Assembly (NCBI RefSeq): GCF_900156395.1
Contig: NZ_FTNL01000011.1
Coordinates: forward strand, 57,052 to 121,051
Direction of reading: 5' to 3'
Length of the DNA: 64,000 nt
Origin: Fluoribacter gormanii
GTDB taxonomy: Bacteria; Pseudomonadota; Gammaproteobacteria; Legionellales; Legionellaceae
The notes below the pieces were generated by a model. The model did no database searches and was not told where the DNA came from. It worked only from the letters and a program-made list of their open reading frames with translations. Shown in pieces: positions 1 through 9,400 of this stretch (its first letter is position 1; every line of letters starts with the position of its first letter). A program made the translations under genes and the position numbers.

Positions 1-2
1 TG

Positions 3-968
3 GCAAATGACATTAATGGAACTAATTTTAATTCGTGTGAGATGGGAGAAAATCTGACTGCAGCGCTTTATCCCAAAAATAGAGCGGCACATCAGCGTTT
101 GTGTGAGGACATCGGGCGTAACCGTAATGTATACACCGATTGGGCAGAAGCCCGACATAAATGTTCGACAGGAGGGGAGATTGAAAAGCGATTAGAACAG
201 GCAAAAAACGATTCAGAATATAAAGACAGGGCTCTTTTGAATACCAACGTAGTTTGGGATGCATTACAACTGAATGAATTCATCAAATCAGATACAGAAA
301 TTTCAGAAGTCTATATGTCAATTTCAGGAACGCTGGTATTTGATGCCAAAGGAGGGATGCAAACGTATCCCTCTTTAGCGACTAATCAGGATTTTGTAAA
401 AGCCTTGCTTTATGGAGGCAAATTACCCAGCTATAAGTGCACTGATTCGAACAAGCCTATAAAATGTGTTGCCATCAATGTGAAAGGAAGCCAGGAGATT
501 AGCAGCAAAGACGCTCTGGTATCTCAAGTACAGGCCATCCTGCAGGGAGTTTATGAGAATATCAAATCAGGGACAGCCTTAACGCCCCAACAAAAAGGGT
601 TAATTGAACTCACCCAGCCGTCCGTATTTCAGCTTATTTCAGCCAGCGCACAGCAGAATATTGGCATACAAAGCAGTTATGAGCTTGCCCAGAGTGTAGC
701 AACGGATTTGCTTGCCCAATATCTTGCAAACTCACTTGAAGTGATTCGAGCATCCCTTGCAGGGCGTGATATAGGAAATGCCCATGAAGAAAAACTATTT
801 AAAAATCTACAGGTGGCACAACAATTTGTAGATAATTTTAATAGCGAATCAAGAGCACGTTTTAATGCGGCACTGACCACCAATCAATTGGTTCAAAACA
901 ACGTGAAGCAGGCACTTAATGCCCTTAATCCCATCTTAAGACAATCCTATACCGGAGGAGCACAATGA
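3..968 (+). CDS. traH: TraH, F-type conjugation assembly protein (5' end outside the window)
   Basis: The reading frame is open to the left edge of the window, so this is the C-terminal 320 or so residues of a protein that is about 458 residues long in F. The ATG at 42 is an internal methionine. TraH is a periplasmic/outer-membrane-associated protein needed for F pilus assembly, and the sequence here is alpha-helical and rich in Q, N and A with the NCxMGxxL type cysteine segment at the left edge. The stop codon overlaps the traG start as ATGA, as expected for traH-traG translational coupling. Identification rests on recognisable family sequence and on gene order; the start lies outside the window. 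Confidence 0.88.
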   Translation, partial: ANDINGTNFNSCEMGENLTAALYPKNRAAHQRLCEDIGRNRNVYTDWAEARHKCSTGGEIEKRLEQAKNDSEYKDRALLNTNVVWDALQLNEFIKSDTEISEVYMSISGTLVFDAKGGMQTYPSLATNQDFVKALLYGGKLPSYKCTDSNKPIKCVAINVKGSQEISSKDALVSQVQAILQGVYENIKSGTALTPQQKGLIELTQPSVFQLISASAQQNIGIQSSYELAQSVATDLLAQYLANSLEVIRASLAGRDIGNAHEEKLFKNLQVAQQFVDNFNSESRARFNAALTTNQLVQNNVKQALNALNPILRQSYTGGAQ

Positions 969-3802
969 GCCCATTATTAATCTATACCCCACAAAATGGG
1001 ATTTATTTAAAAGAGCTGCTTGATGGTATGGCCACTTTGCTTACTGAATCTACCTTTAGTACGGCGTGTGACATTATCATGATTCTATCCGTTGGTATGG
1101 TCGGTTATCAGTACGTGATGGGGAAAAAGCTCGAATCATTAACTCGCTTTATGCTGACCACCTTTTTAGTCATGTATTGCGTGCTGGGCATTAAAGTGCC
1201 TGTGGCTATTATTGACATGCAGACAGCCGAAGGAGCAGGGGAAGCCTTAACGGTTGATCATGTACCGCTAGGCGTTGCTTTACCTGCCTCATTGATTAGT
1301 GGCATGGGGTATGGAATTACGACTGCCTTTAGTGATGTATTTCGCATGCCAGATAGTCTGGAGTATAACAAAACAGGAATGATTTTTGGTGCAAGGACTT
1401 GGCTTGCAGCAACTCAGACAAGGCTCTCCATGTCGCCTGATTTGGCACAAGACCTATCGTCCTATATCCGCCAATGCGTGTTTACGGCAAAACTTTTGGC
1501 AAGCCATCAATTAAGCCCTCAAGAACTGACCCAAAGTGCTCATCTTTCTAAAACCTATTTTGAAGAGCCATCACCCATTTATCGGGTGATTCTGCACAAT
1601 GGAGTCAATTTAAGTTGTGGTGATGCAGCTGCCAATTTGAAGACTCGGTTGCCCATTGCAGCAAAATTGGAGTTGGAGCGTCTTAATCATTTGGTAACCA
1701 CAGGCGCTTTAACATCACGCAACACAGACAGCAGTTCATTGCCTGGCGAAAAGACTTTTGGTGACAGGTTGGAGGCCGCTCACAAATATTACATGAACAT
1801 TACCGAAGATGCTGCCGAAACACTCACCCAAAATATCTTAATTAATGCAACCCGACATGCCGCAGCCGATGCTTTTGCTTTTTCAGGAGCTGATGCTGCA
1901 CTCATGAATTACACCAATACGGACAGCACCCAAAAAATGCACATCGCTGAGGCCAATAGTTTTTGGCTTGCAGGATTTCGCCTGCCTTACTATATGACCG
2001 TGATGTGGATGTTGACGCTGTGTATCTTTCCATTAGTCGTTTTGATTTCATTTTTTCCGACCCTGAGTAACGCTTATTTCCTGTGGGTGCAATCTCAAAT
2101 CTACCTTTGGTCATGGCCACCGATGTTTATTATTTTTCATTGGTTTGTTTCCATGGCCTCAAGTACTACCATTACTTTGTTTGGTCAAAAAACAGGAGGA
2201 GTGACCTTCTCTAATATCGATTCATTAGCCAGCATGCACAGTAATTTTGCCTATACGGCAGGTGCATTGGCGGCAAGTGTTCCAGTTATTGCCCTGTACA
2301 TCACGAAAGGATTAGGACAGATTTTAAGTACATCCTCCCAGCATTTTGGTGGTATGGCGCAATCTTTGTCAGTCAGTGAAGCGCAATCTGCAGCTGCAGG
2401 TAACATCTCAATGGCAAGTTACAGCGGTTGGAATATGAACTATGAAAATACCAGCGCCAATAACGTTTCGGCCAATAAGCACGATACCAATTGGACGAAC
2501 ATGCATGGGATGCACACGGAACAATTGGGAAGTGGTGTGCTTAAGACTACCACAAGCCATGGGGATGCTGTTTTTGACGTAAATCCTGGGATGTCACGAG
2601 GCCCCGTACACATTTCAGATACAAAGGCCTTAAGCGGCTCTTTAAATCAGGCTTTTGAAGAATCCAGACAGGCTGCAGCCAATGAAAGTCAGCATTATCA
2701 AACGTCCTTGTCCAGTTTTGCGCACAGTGCCGTGCAGTTATCTAAAATGCAGGGTCATGATATGCGTTTGGGCGATGGAGTTTCTGAAAGTGAATCCGGT
2801 CAATACAGCCAGGCATTATCGACCATGACGCATATTGCCTCGGATGTAGCTAAACGCGAAGGGATAAGCCAAGAGGATGCGCTGGCTCATATGACCGCTG
2901 TTGGATTAAATGTCCACGCCGGAGTTGCAAGTGAAAAAAGCATGCTAGGAAGCATTGGGCGGTTTGCTTTTGGAGCAACAGGAGGTGCTGATAGCCATGC
3001 CAAGTTCGATCGGTCATCAACAAGTAGTGATCGTTACCATGAAGGGACGGACAGCAGCATGTCAGCGAAGGAAGCAGAAGACTTTAATCAGGCGCTTAAT
3101 TACGTGAGTCAGTTTGCACAAAACCATCATTTTGATAACAGCCATTCGGAAGGGGCAAGCCTTTCGAATCAAATGGGTACTGACTTGCGGGAAGCACAAA
3201 CGGCAAGTCAAAACTACGATGCCTCGATGTCTAAAGCCGCTCGCATTAGCACGGCCAGGAGTTATGTGGAATCAAACTCCGATCAGATTACAACCGATCT
3301 TAATCAGGCATTTCCTGGCTTTGTGGCACACCGCATTGGAGAAAAGGCACGAGATGAATTGTATTCTAATCCTTCAGATCTGGCTTCATTAAAACAATTA
3401 CAAATGCTAGCTAATGAGTTTATCAGTGAACAACGAGAAGGTTTAATCGCACGATACGGCAATGCTTCTAAAAATGCTCGGATTGACTCCTTTTATCAGG
3501 ATGCAGCAAATCCATTAAGTACCAAAGAGTCACAAATGAGAGCGGACTACCACAAAAACAGTAATGCATTGGAGGATTCTGGAAGGACTCTGGGAGTTGG
3601 CATGGATGCATCAAGAGCCGAAAGCATGCAGCAAAAAATTAATAATCAGGTCGATGCGGCGGTAAATAAAACAAGCAGTGGAGGAGGGCGTTTAAAGAGT
3701 CAATACCAGCAAGCGGTTGAAACAACGAACAACGATGTAGGCGAGGGGAAAAAACTGGGGCAAAGTAACGTCAACGCAGTTATACCTCGCCTATTTTACT
3801 AA
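965..3802 (+). CDS. traG: TraG, mating-pair stabilisation protein
   Basis: 945 residues, close to F TraG (938). The N-terminal half is membrane-embedded: hydrophobic segments lie near residues 30-55 and 65-85, and several more between about 340 and 450. The C-terminal half (about 460-945) is hydrophilic and rich in S, N, Q and A, matching the periplasmic part that in F acts in mating-pair stabilisation and is the target of entry exclusion. The start overlaps the traH stop by four bases. In F the N-terminal domain is needed for pilus assembly. Function is taken from the family; the sequence shows the topology, length and position. Confidence 0.9.
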   Translation: MSPLLIYTPQNGIYLKELLDGMATLLTESTFSTACDIIMILSVGMVGYQYVMGKKLESLTRFMLTTFLVMYCVLGIKVPVAIIDMQTAEGAGEALTVDHVPLGVALPASLISGMGYGITTAFSDVFRMPDSLEYNKTGMIFGARTWLAATQTRLSMSPDLAQDLSSYIRQCVFTAKLLASHQLSPQELTQSAHLSKTYFEEPSPIYRVILHNGVNLSCGDAAANLKTRLPIAAKLELERLNHLVTTGALTSRNTDSSSLPGEKTFGDRLEAAHKYYMNITEDAAETLTQNILINATRHAAADAFAFSGADAALMNYTNTDSTQKMHIAEANSFWLAGFRLPYYMTVMWMLTLCIFPLVVLISFFPTLSNAYFLWVQSQIYLWSWPPMFIIFHWFVSMASSTTITLFGQKTGGVTFSNIDSLASMHSNFAYTAGALAASVPVIALYITKGLGQILSTSSQHFGGMAQSLSVSEAQSAAAGNISMASYSGWNMNYENTSANNVSANKHDTNWTNMHGMHTEQLGSGVLKTTTSHGDAVFDVNPGMSRGPVHISDTKALSGSLNQAFEESRQAAANESQHYQTSLSSFAHSAVQLSKMQGHDMRLGDGVSESESGQYSQALSTMTHIASDVAKREGISQEDALAHMTAVGLNVHAGVASEKSMLGSIGRFAFGATGGADSHAKFDRSSTSSDRYHEGTDSSMSAKEAEDFNQALNYVSQFAQNHHFDNSHSEGASLSNQMGTDLREAQTASQNYDASMSKAARISTARSYVESNSDQITTDLNQAFPGFVAHRIGEKARDELYSNPSDLASLKQLQMLANEFISEQREGLIARYGNASKNARIDSFYQDAANPLSTKESQMRADYHKNSNALEDSGRTLGVGMDASRAESMQQKINNQVDAAVNKTSSGGGRLKSQYQQAVETTNNDVGEGKKLGQSNVNAVIPRLFY

Positions 3803-3849
3803 ATGGGTTGATCATCATGATAAATCAGCCCCAAAGAAGGAGCTTATCC

Positions 3850-4473
3850 ATGAATAATGAAGAAATGAATTCACAAGAATTAAAAGAGGCCATCGCCTTG
3901 GATATAGAAACATTAAAAACATTGGACGTGGATATTATGCCGGCCAAGGAGTATTACCAGGCGAACAGGCGTTTGTTTTTGCATGTTTTTTTTAAACTAT
4001 ATGGAACAATACTTCTAGGATTTTTACTTCCACTCCCTTTTTATTGGAACGTATTGATGGTGGAGATTTCAACGCACGAGCTCATCTACATGTTTTTCTG
4101 GCTGCCATTAATGGCTCTAGGACTATGCCTTTTTGTTTTTCTATTCATTTACAGCACATTAAATCAATACATTTTGATTGACTATCAATTGAAACACAAA
4201 CTAAGAACAGGCTCATTGATTGTAAAACAAATAAGAAGGGCTGGAACTATAGCCTATCGAATATTTGCGGGGATTGTTTTGATTCCTTCACTGTTCTTGT
4301 TTCCCAGTGCTGCCTTCTTCATATCCTTTGGCGCGTTTTTCATCAGCGGGATTTTAACGAGCATCCTTGTTGAAATGGAGCTCAATAGGATAGGCATCAG
4401 CGTGCTGTTTACTCTCATAAAGAATTATTTTGATAAGGACAAAAATGCCAGTGCGGCAATACCCTTAAAATAA
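3850..4473 (+). CDS. Inner-membrane protein in the traS position, candidate entry-exclusion protein
   Basis: 207 residues from the ATG at 3850, chosen because AAGAAGGAG at 3834-3842 sits seven bases upstream; the frame is open further upstream to a TTG at 3808 that has no ribosome site. A hydrophilic N-terminal 45 residues is followed by about four hydrophobic segments (roughly 48-70, 80-105, 135-155 and 158-180) and a lysine-rich tail. In F, traS lies between traG and traD and encodes an inner-membrane entry-exclusion protein; this gene holds that position but I see no sequence similarity to F TraS (149 residues). No TraT-like lipoprotein gene follows. The exclusion role is inference from position and topology only. 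Confidence 0.6.
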   Translation: MNNEEMNSQELKEAIALDIETLKTLDVDIMPAKEYYQANRRLFLHVFFKLYGTILLGFLLPLPFYWNVLMVEISTHELIYMFFWLPLMALGLCLFVFLFIYSTLNQYILIDYQLKHKLRTGSLIVKQIRRAGTIAYRIFAGIVLIPSLFLFPSAAFFISFGAFFISGILTSILVEMELNRIGISVLFTLIKNYFDKDKNASAAIPLK

Positions 4474-4562
4474 ACAAAACACATCAAAAAGAATAATTTT
4501 TAACCACAAATACAAGCAGTGGAAGCCGCTGCTTTGCCCAAAACAAGCTGGAGGAAGATATA

Positions 4563-6416
4563 ATGCGCCATGAATCCAATTACAAACATTATACACGGGG
4601 CGGCCAGATCTCATTCCATAATCTGCGGATGTGGTTTCAGATTAACAAAGCGCTCTTTCATGTTTACTTATTCATTTGGGCAGGGTTAAGCATTGTAATG
4701 ACCTGTATCTTTGCGCCACATGGAATGATAAGACAGACTGTGTCCTATCATGCGGCTCATTTTTATCACCTGGCAGGGGTGCCACATGTATTTTCTATCC
4801 CTGTTAAAGGGGGGTATGCATCACAAACTGTCGAACAGCTTCTCCACAATCACTATTTTTCTGCTACCTCCGATCGTTTACTGACACTCCTGTTACAGTC
4901 AACTCTATGGAGTTTTCCCCTATCGTTGATTGTGGCACTTTTGGTGAGCCGATATTTCATTTATCGAGGAAAGGTACAAACACAAAACCAATTTATACGA
5001 GGGGCTAGTTTAGTCCCATCAGAAACACTTAAAAAACAGATCATAAAGCAAAGAAAAGCATCTGATTTACATCTTGATGGATTTCCCCTGTTGCAAGGTG
5101 CAGAGGTGCAGCATTTATTGGTTCATGGCACGGTTGGGATGGGGAAAAGTCAGTTCATTATGAAATTGATGGATTGTTTACGTGCACGAGGCGACCGAGT
5201 CATTGTCTATGACAAGGGATGCACGTTTACTCAGGCTTATTTTCAGGAAGATCATGATGTTTTACTTAATCCTTTTGATGCACGCTGTGCTAATTGGGAT
5301 TTATGGCTGGAAGCCCCAAAAGATGAATTACTGGAAAACATGGCAGAAAGCCTCATCCCCATGCATGGAGAAAACGATCCATTTTGGGTTAATGCAGCAC
5401 GCACCGTGTTTGCCTGTCTTGCAAGTCAAATGCGTGAGGATAAGGAACGTTCCCTATCCAAGCTGTTAGGGTTACTGGTAACGGGCGAGTTTAGTGAGTT
5501 GGAACCTTATCTCAACGGCACGGCTGCAGCGACTTTGGTCAGTAATAAAATAGAAAAAACAGCCATCTCCATTCGCTCCGTCATCACAACCTACCTTAAA
5601 TCAATGCAGTCGTTAAGTGGGCTTGATGAATCTGGTAAGCCTTCCTTTTCCATTCGTGATTATCTGTTAAATAAAGATTTGGAGGGCTGGCTTTTTATAT
5701 CAAGCAATGGGGAACAGCATAAATCTTTAAAACCATTGATTTCGATGTGGATTGCCATGGCATCCCTGACACTTTTGAGCTTGCCAGAAGATGCGAACAG
5801 GCGAATTTGGTTTATTTGTGATGAATTACCAAGCCTGCACAAATTACCCTTATTGGGTGAAACCATTGCTGAAGTCAGGAAATTTGGCGGCTGTTTTCTG
5901 CTGGGAATGCAGAGCTTTAGTCAATTGGAGAAGGTATATGGGCGTAGTGGGGCGGCTGAAATTTTTGACTTGCTGAATACCCGAGCCTTTTTTGCAAGTC
6001 CAAGTCATGAAATGGCGCAACTTGTCAGTAAGGAACTTGGGGATGAGGAAATTGATGATACCCGAGAAAATTATTCTTATGGAGCTAACTCCATTCGTGA
6101 TGGGATTTCCTTAGGAAAAAACCGTATTACACGACCCTTGGTGACTTATCCTGAAATTATGGGGCTTGATCCGCTTACTTGTTATCTGCGATTGCCAGGT
6201 CAATATCCTATAACAAAATTGGAGCTTCATTATCAAAAAAGAAGCGCGAAGGCTTCAGGTTTTCTACCTCGTGCCATACCGTCTCTTCCTGTTTCTAATA
6301 CCAGCATTAAACATGTGCCTGTTGTTAATGAGTCCTCAGACAGTCGCTTTAATGCGCAAGAGTCGACTAATTCCAAGCGTTTCCAAGGTGAATACGAGAT
6401 TGAATCTATTTTTTGA
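4563..6416 (+). CDS. traD: TraD, type IV coupling protein
   Basis: 617-residue VirD4/TraD-type ATPase that links the relaxosome to the secretion channel. Two N-terminal transmembrane segments (about 36-55 and 110-130) precede the ATPase domain. Walker A is GTVGMGKS at 189-196; Walker B ends in D420-E421 (WFICDELPSLHKLPLL region). The C-terminal tail is shorter than in F TraD (717 residues) and lacks its long extension. GGAGGAAG at 4550-4557 is a good ribosome site. It precedes traI by 14 bases, so the two are probably co-transcribed. A short stem (4515-4533, one G-T pair) lies upstream of the gene, but without a U tract. Confidence 0.93.
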   Translation: MRHESNYKHYTRGGQISFHNLRMWFQINKALFHVYLFIWAGLSIVMTCIFAPHGMIRQTVSYHAAHFYHLAGVPHVFSIPVKGGYASQTVEQLLHNHYFSATSDRLLTLLLQSTLWSFPLSLIVALLVSRYFIYRGKVQTQNQFIRGASLVPSETLKKQIIKQRKASDLHLDGFPLLQGAEVQHLLVHGTVGMGKSQFIMKLMDCLRARGDRVIVYDKGCTFTQAYFQEDHDVLLNPFDARCANWDLWLEAPKDELLENMAESLIPMHGENDPFWVNAARTVFACLASQMREDKERSLSKLLGLLVTGEFSELEPYLNGTAAATLVSNKIEKTAISIRSVITTYLKSMQSLSGLDESGKPSFSIRDYLLNKDLEGWLFISSNGEQHKSLKPLISMWIAMASLTLLSLPEDANRRIWFICDELPSLHKLPLLGETIAEVRKFGGCFLLGMQSFSQLEKVYGRSGAAEIFDLLNTRAFFASPSHEMAQLVSKELGDEEIDDTRENYSYGANSIRDGISLGKNRITRPLVTYPEIMGLDPLTCYLRLPGQYPITKLELHYQKRSAKASGFLPRAIPSLPVSNTSIKHVPVVNESSDSRFNAQESTNSKRFQGEYEIESIF

Positions 6417-6430
6417 TAGAGGAATAAATT

Positions 6431-9400
6431 ATGTTAAGTCTGCGAGTTAAACCGATTAAAATGCCAGGTTATTATTTTGATAAGGAAAATTATTACTTTT
6501 CAAATCAATTGACCACCGAATGGGTGGGGTTAAGTGCTGAGCGACAAAACCTTTCTGGAGAGGTTAACGTACTATCCCTTGAGGCCGTTGTTCGTGGTGC
6601 ATTACCGAGCGGCGATGTCATTGGCCTCAAAACCCAATCCGGCGAAATCAAGCATCGTGGCGGATATGATCTGACCTTCTCCGCGCCTAAATCGGTGTCC
6701 TATCTTGGTTTGGTTTGTGGCCATAAAGAGTTTATTGATTTGCATTTAAATGCCGTAAAAACGGTATTAAAACTCATTGAGAAGGAAGCTGCCGAAGCAC
6801 GCAAATCAGGAAAAGAGGGTATGGAGTATGAAAAGACTGGCAATCTGTGTTTTGCGACCATCCTCCATGACACCTCCCGAGAGCTTGATCCTCAGCTCCA
6901 TGTGCATGCACTTTTGATGAATTTTACTGAACGTCTTGATGGCAAGTGGCGTGCTTTAGCCTCTGATATCAGTCGTAATCACGGCACTATGGAATGGATT
7001 ATGGACAACCAAATCTTTTTAGGGCTTGTGTACCGGTCTGAAATTGCTCTTGGTTTAAAAGAAATGGGGCTCGAAATAGAACATACAGGCGATGCCCATG
7101 GTTTATTTGAAATCAAACATTTTGATAAGACATTGCTGGAACGAATGTCTAAACGCCGTACCCAGGTTGAAGAACACATTAAAGGGATGCACTCAAATTC
7201 GTTAAAAGCATATGACAGAGCAACTCTGGATTCAAGAAAGTCAAAGGAAGTGGTTTCCCCAGAGGAATTACGCATGCGATGGAAAGCAGAAAGTGAAGCG
7301 CTGGGAGTAAATCCTGCCACCTATCTGGCCACTTTAAAGGATAAAACCAAAGAATCGCATACGCCTAAAGAAGCCATGTCCAATAATCAAGAACTCGATA
7401 GAAGTGTTCTTGATGCAATTGCGCATTTAGAAGAGAAAAAACTTACATTTACCTATCAGGAAGTGTTACAGACAAGTCTCTATTTTTCCTTAGGTGAACA
7501 GGGCTTTGAAGCGCTGATGTCACGGATTGATCAAGAAATTGATGCACAAAATCTGATTGCTCTTAATGCAGAAAACTCCTCTTTTACAACGAGTAAGCTC
7601 ATTAACAAAGAACAAGAGCTCATAAAAAAAATCGTGAACTTCACACACCAAAAAAAAGGCATCGAACGAAATATGGATAAAGTGTGCAAACTCACCGATA
7701 ATGAGTCCATTCAAAAGGCAGTAACTCAAGCCTTATTTAATAAAGATGGAGTTGTACGCATCAAGCAGCAAAGCGCTACCTCGCGTGAGCTTTTAAGTAC
7801 TTTAATTGATTATTCACAGGATTCCAAAATAATTCGTATCCTTTGTCCCTCTGCTTTTTCTGCCAATACAATCAATAAGGATATGGCCAAATCAGCGCCT
7901 ACACTGTGGCAATGGATTTTATCTATTGGGAAACAGGATTTGTGTGAAACAGTAGCAGGCTTTAATTATCGTCATGGTTCAGAACATAAATTGCCCTTTT
8001 TTCATAGTAAAAAGGAGCGCGAAGTACTGATTGTGGATGAAGCACAGCGCCTGGCTCCTGACGAGATGAATACTTTATTATCTATTGCCGATAAGCGATG
8101 TGCCAAGGTCATTTTTCTGGAAAAATCACAATCTCTGTCTGGCTTTAAATCCGATATTCCCGACTTGCTTGATAAAGCCTGTATAAAATCATTTGAGGTT
8201 GATGACAGAAAGGTGCCGGCCACCAGCATCAATCTTATAGAAGCCCAAACCGTTGAGGGACGTATTCTTAAAACAGCGCAAATGTACTGTAACTTGCCAG
8301 TAATCCAGAGGCAAAATACAAAAGTCTTTACTGTCTCAAAGCTCGAAGCTAAAGAAGTCAATGAAGCAATCCGTACTCAGTTAAAAGAGCAGGGAGAGAT
8401 TTCATCAGATGAAAAGACTATAAATACATTAACCCGTATTCCCTTGACCCTCAGTGAAAAAAAACTGGCTAAAAGTTATCAGTCCAATTGGATATTAATC
8501 CATAACACCCGTACGGAATCAAAAAAATTCACGGTACTCGGTATTAATGAAAAAGACAATCAATTGATTGTTCGTAATTCCAATGGGGCAAGATCACTAC
8601 TTGCTGCTAAAAATATTACAGATTCCATGCAGATTTATGAACAAACACCTTTATCGGTAGGAATCGGGGATCAATTAGTGGCCACTGCCAGTTTATCCTT
8701 TGAAGGATTAAAAATAGGAAACCAATATGAGGTTACTGCATTTACCCGACATGGAATAAAAATAAGAGATGGGAAAAGAAGCATTCATCTTATCACGAGT
8801 AACGAAAAGCATTTCCCATTGAGCCATGCCTATGCCAAAACCATGTATTCCGATGATCTTAAACCCGTGAAACAAACCATTATGACACTGCCAGCCTATG
8901 CGCTCAAACAAAATACCATGTCGCTTTTATGCGAATCCAGTAAAGAAAACGTAATGATTATTACGGATAATGTGGACAAGGCAAATCGATTTGCCATGAA
9001 AAGTGCGACAAAATCCTCCGCGATATCGCTGACTTTGGATGCCGCCAAAACAAATCATGGTGCACAGATTATTGACCATAGAACCACGAGTGATCTACTC
9101 AGTTCACTAGAGCAGGCCTTAACCCTATTAACCGCTAAAAAACCCCAAAAAAGTGATGCGGAAAAAGCGCTGCACTTTGCAATTGCTCACCTTTCAGAAC
9201 GAGAGGCAGCCTTTACTCGATCAGATTTACTTGAAGTGGCCGTTCATCAGGCTATTGGAAAAGCAGGTCTTAATGAAATAGATAACGTCCTGGGTAATGC
9301 CATAAACAGTGGCGACTTAATATCTGGAGGGAACGAGTTTTTGACCACCAAAGAAGCGGTGGCATTTGAAGAATCGATTATAAAGAATGTTAAAGCGGGT

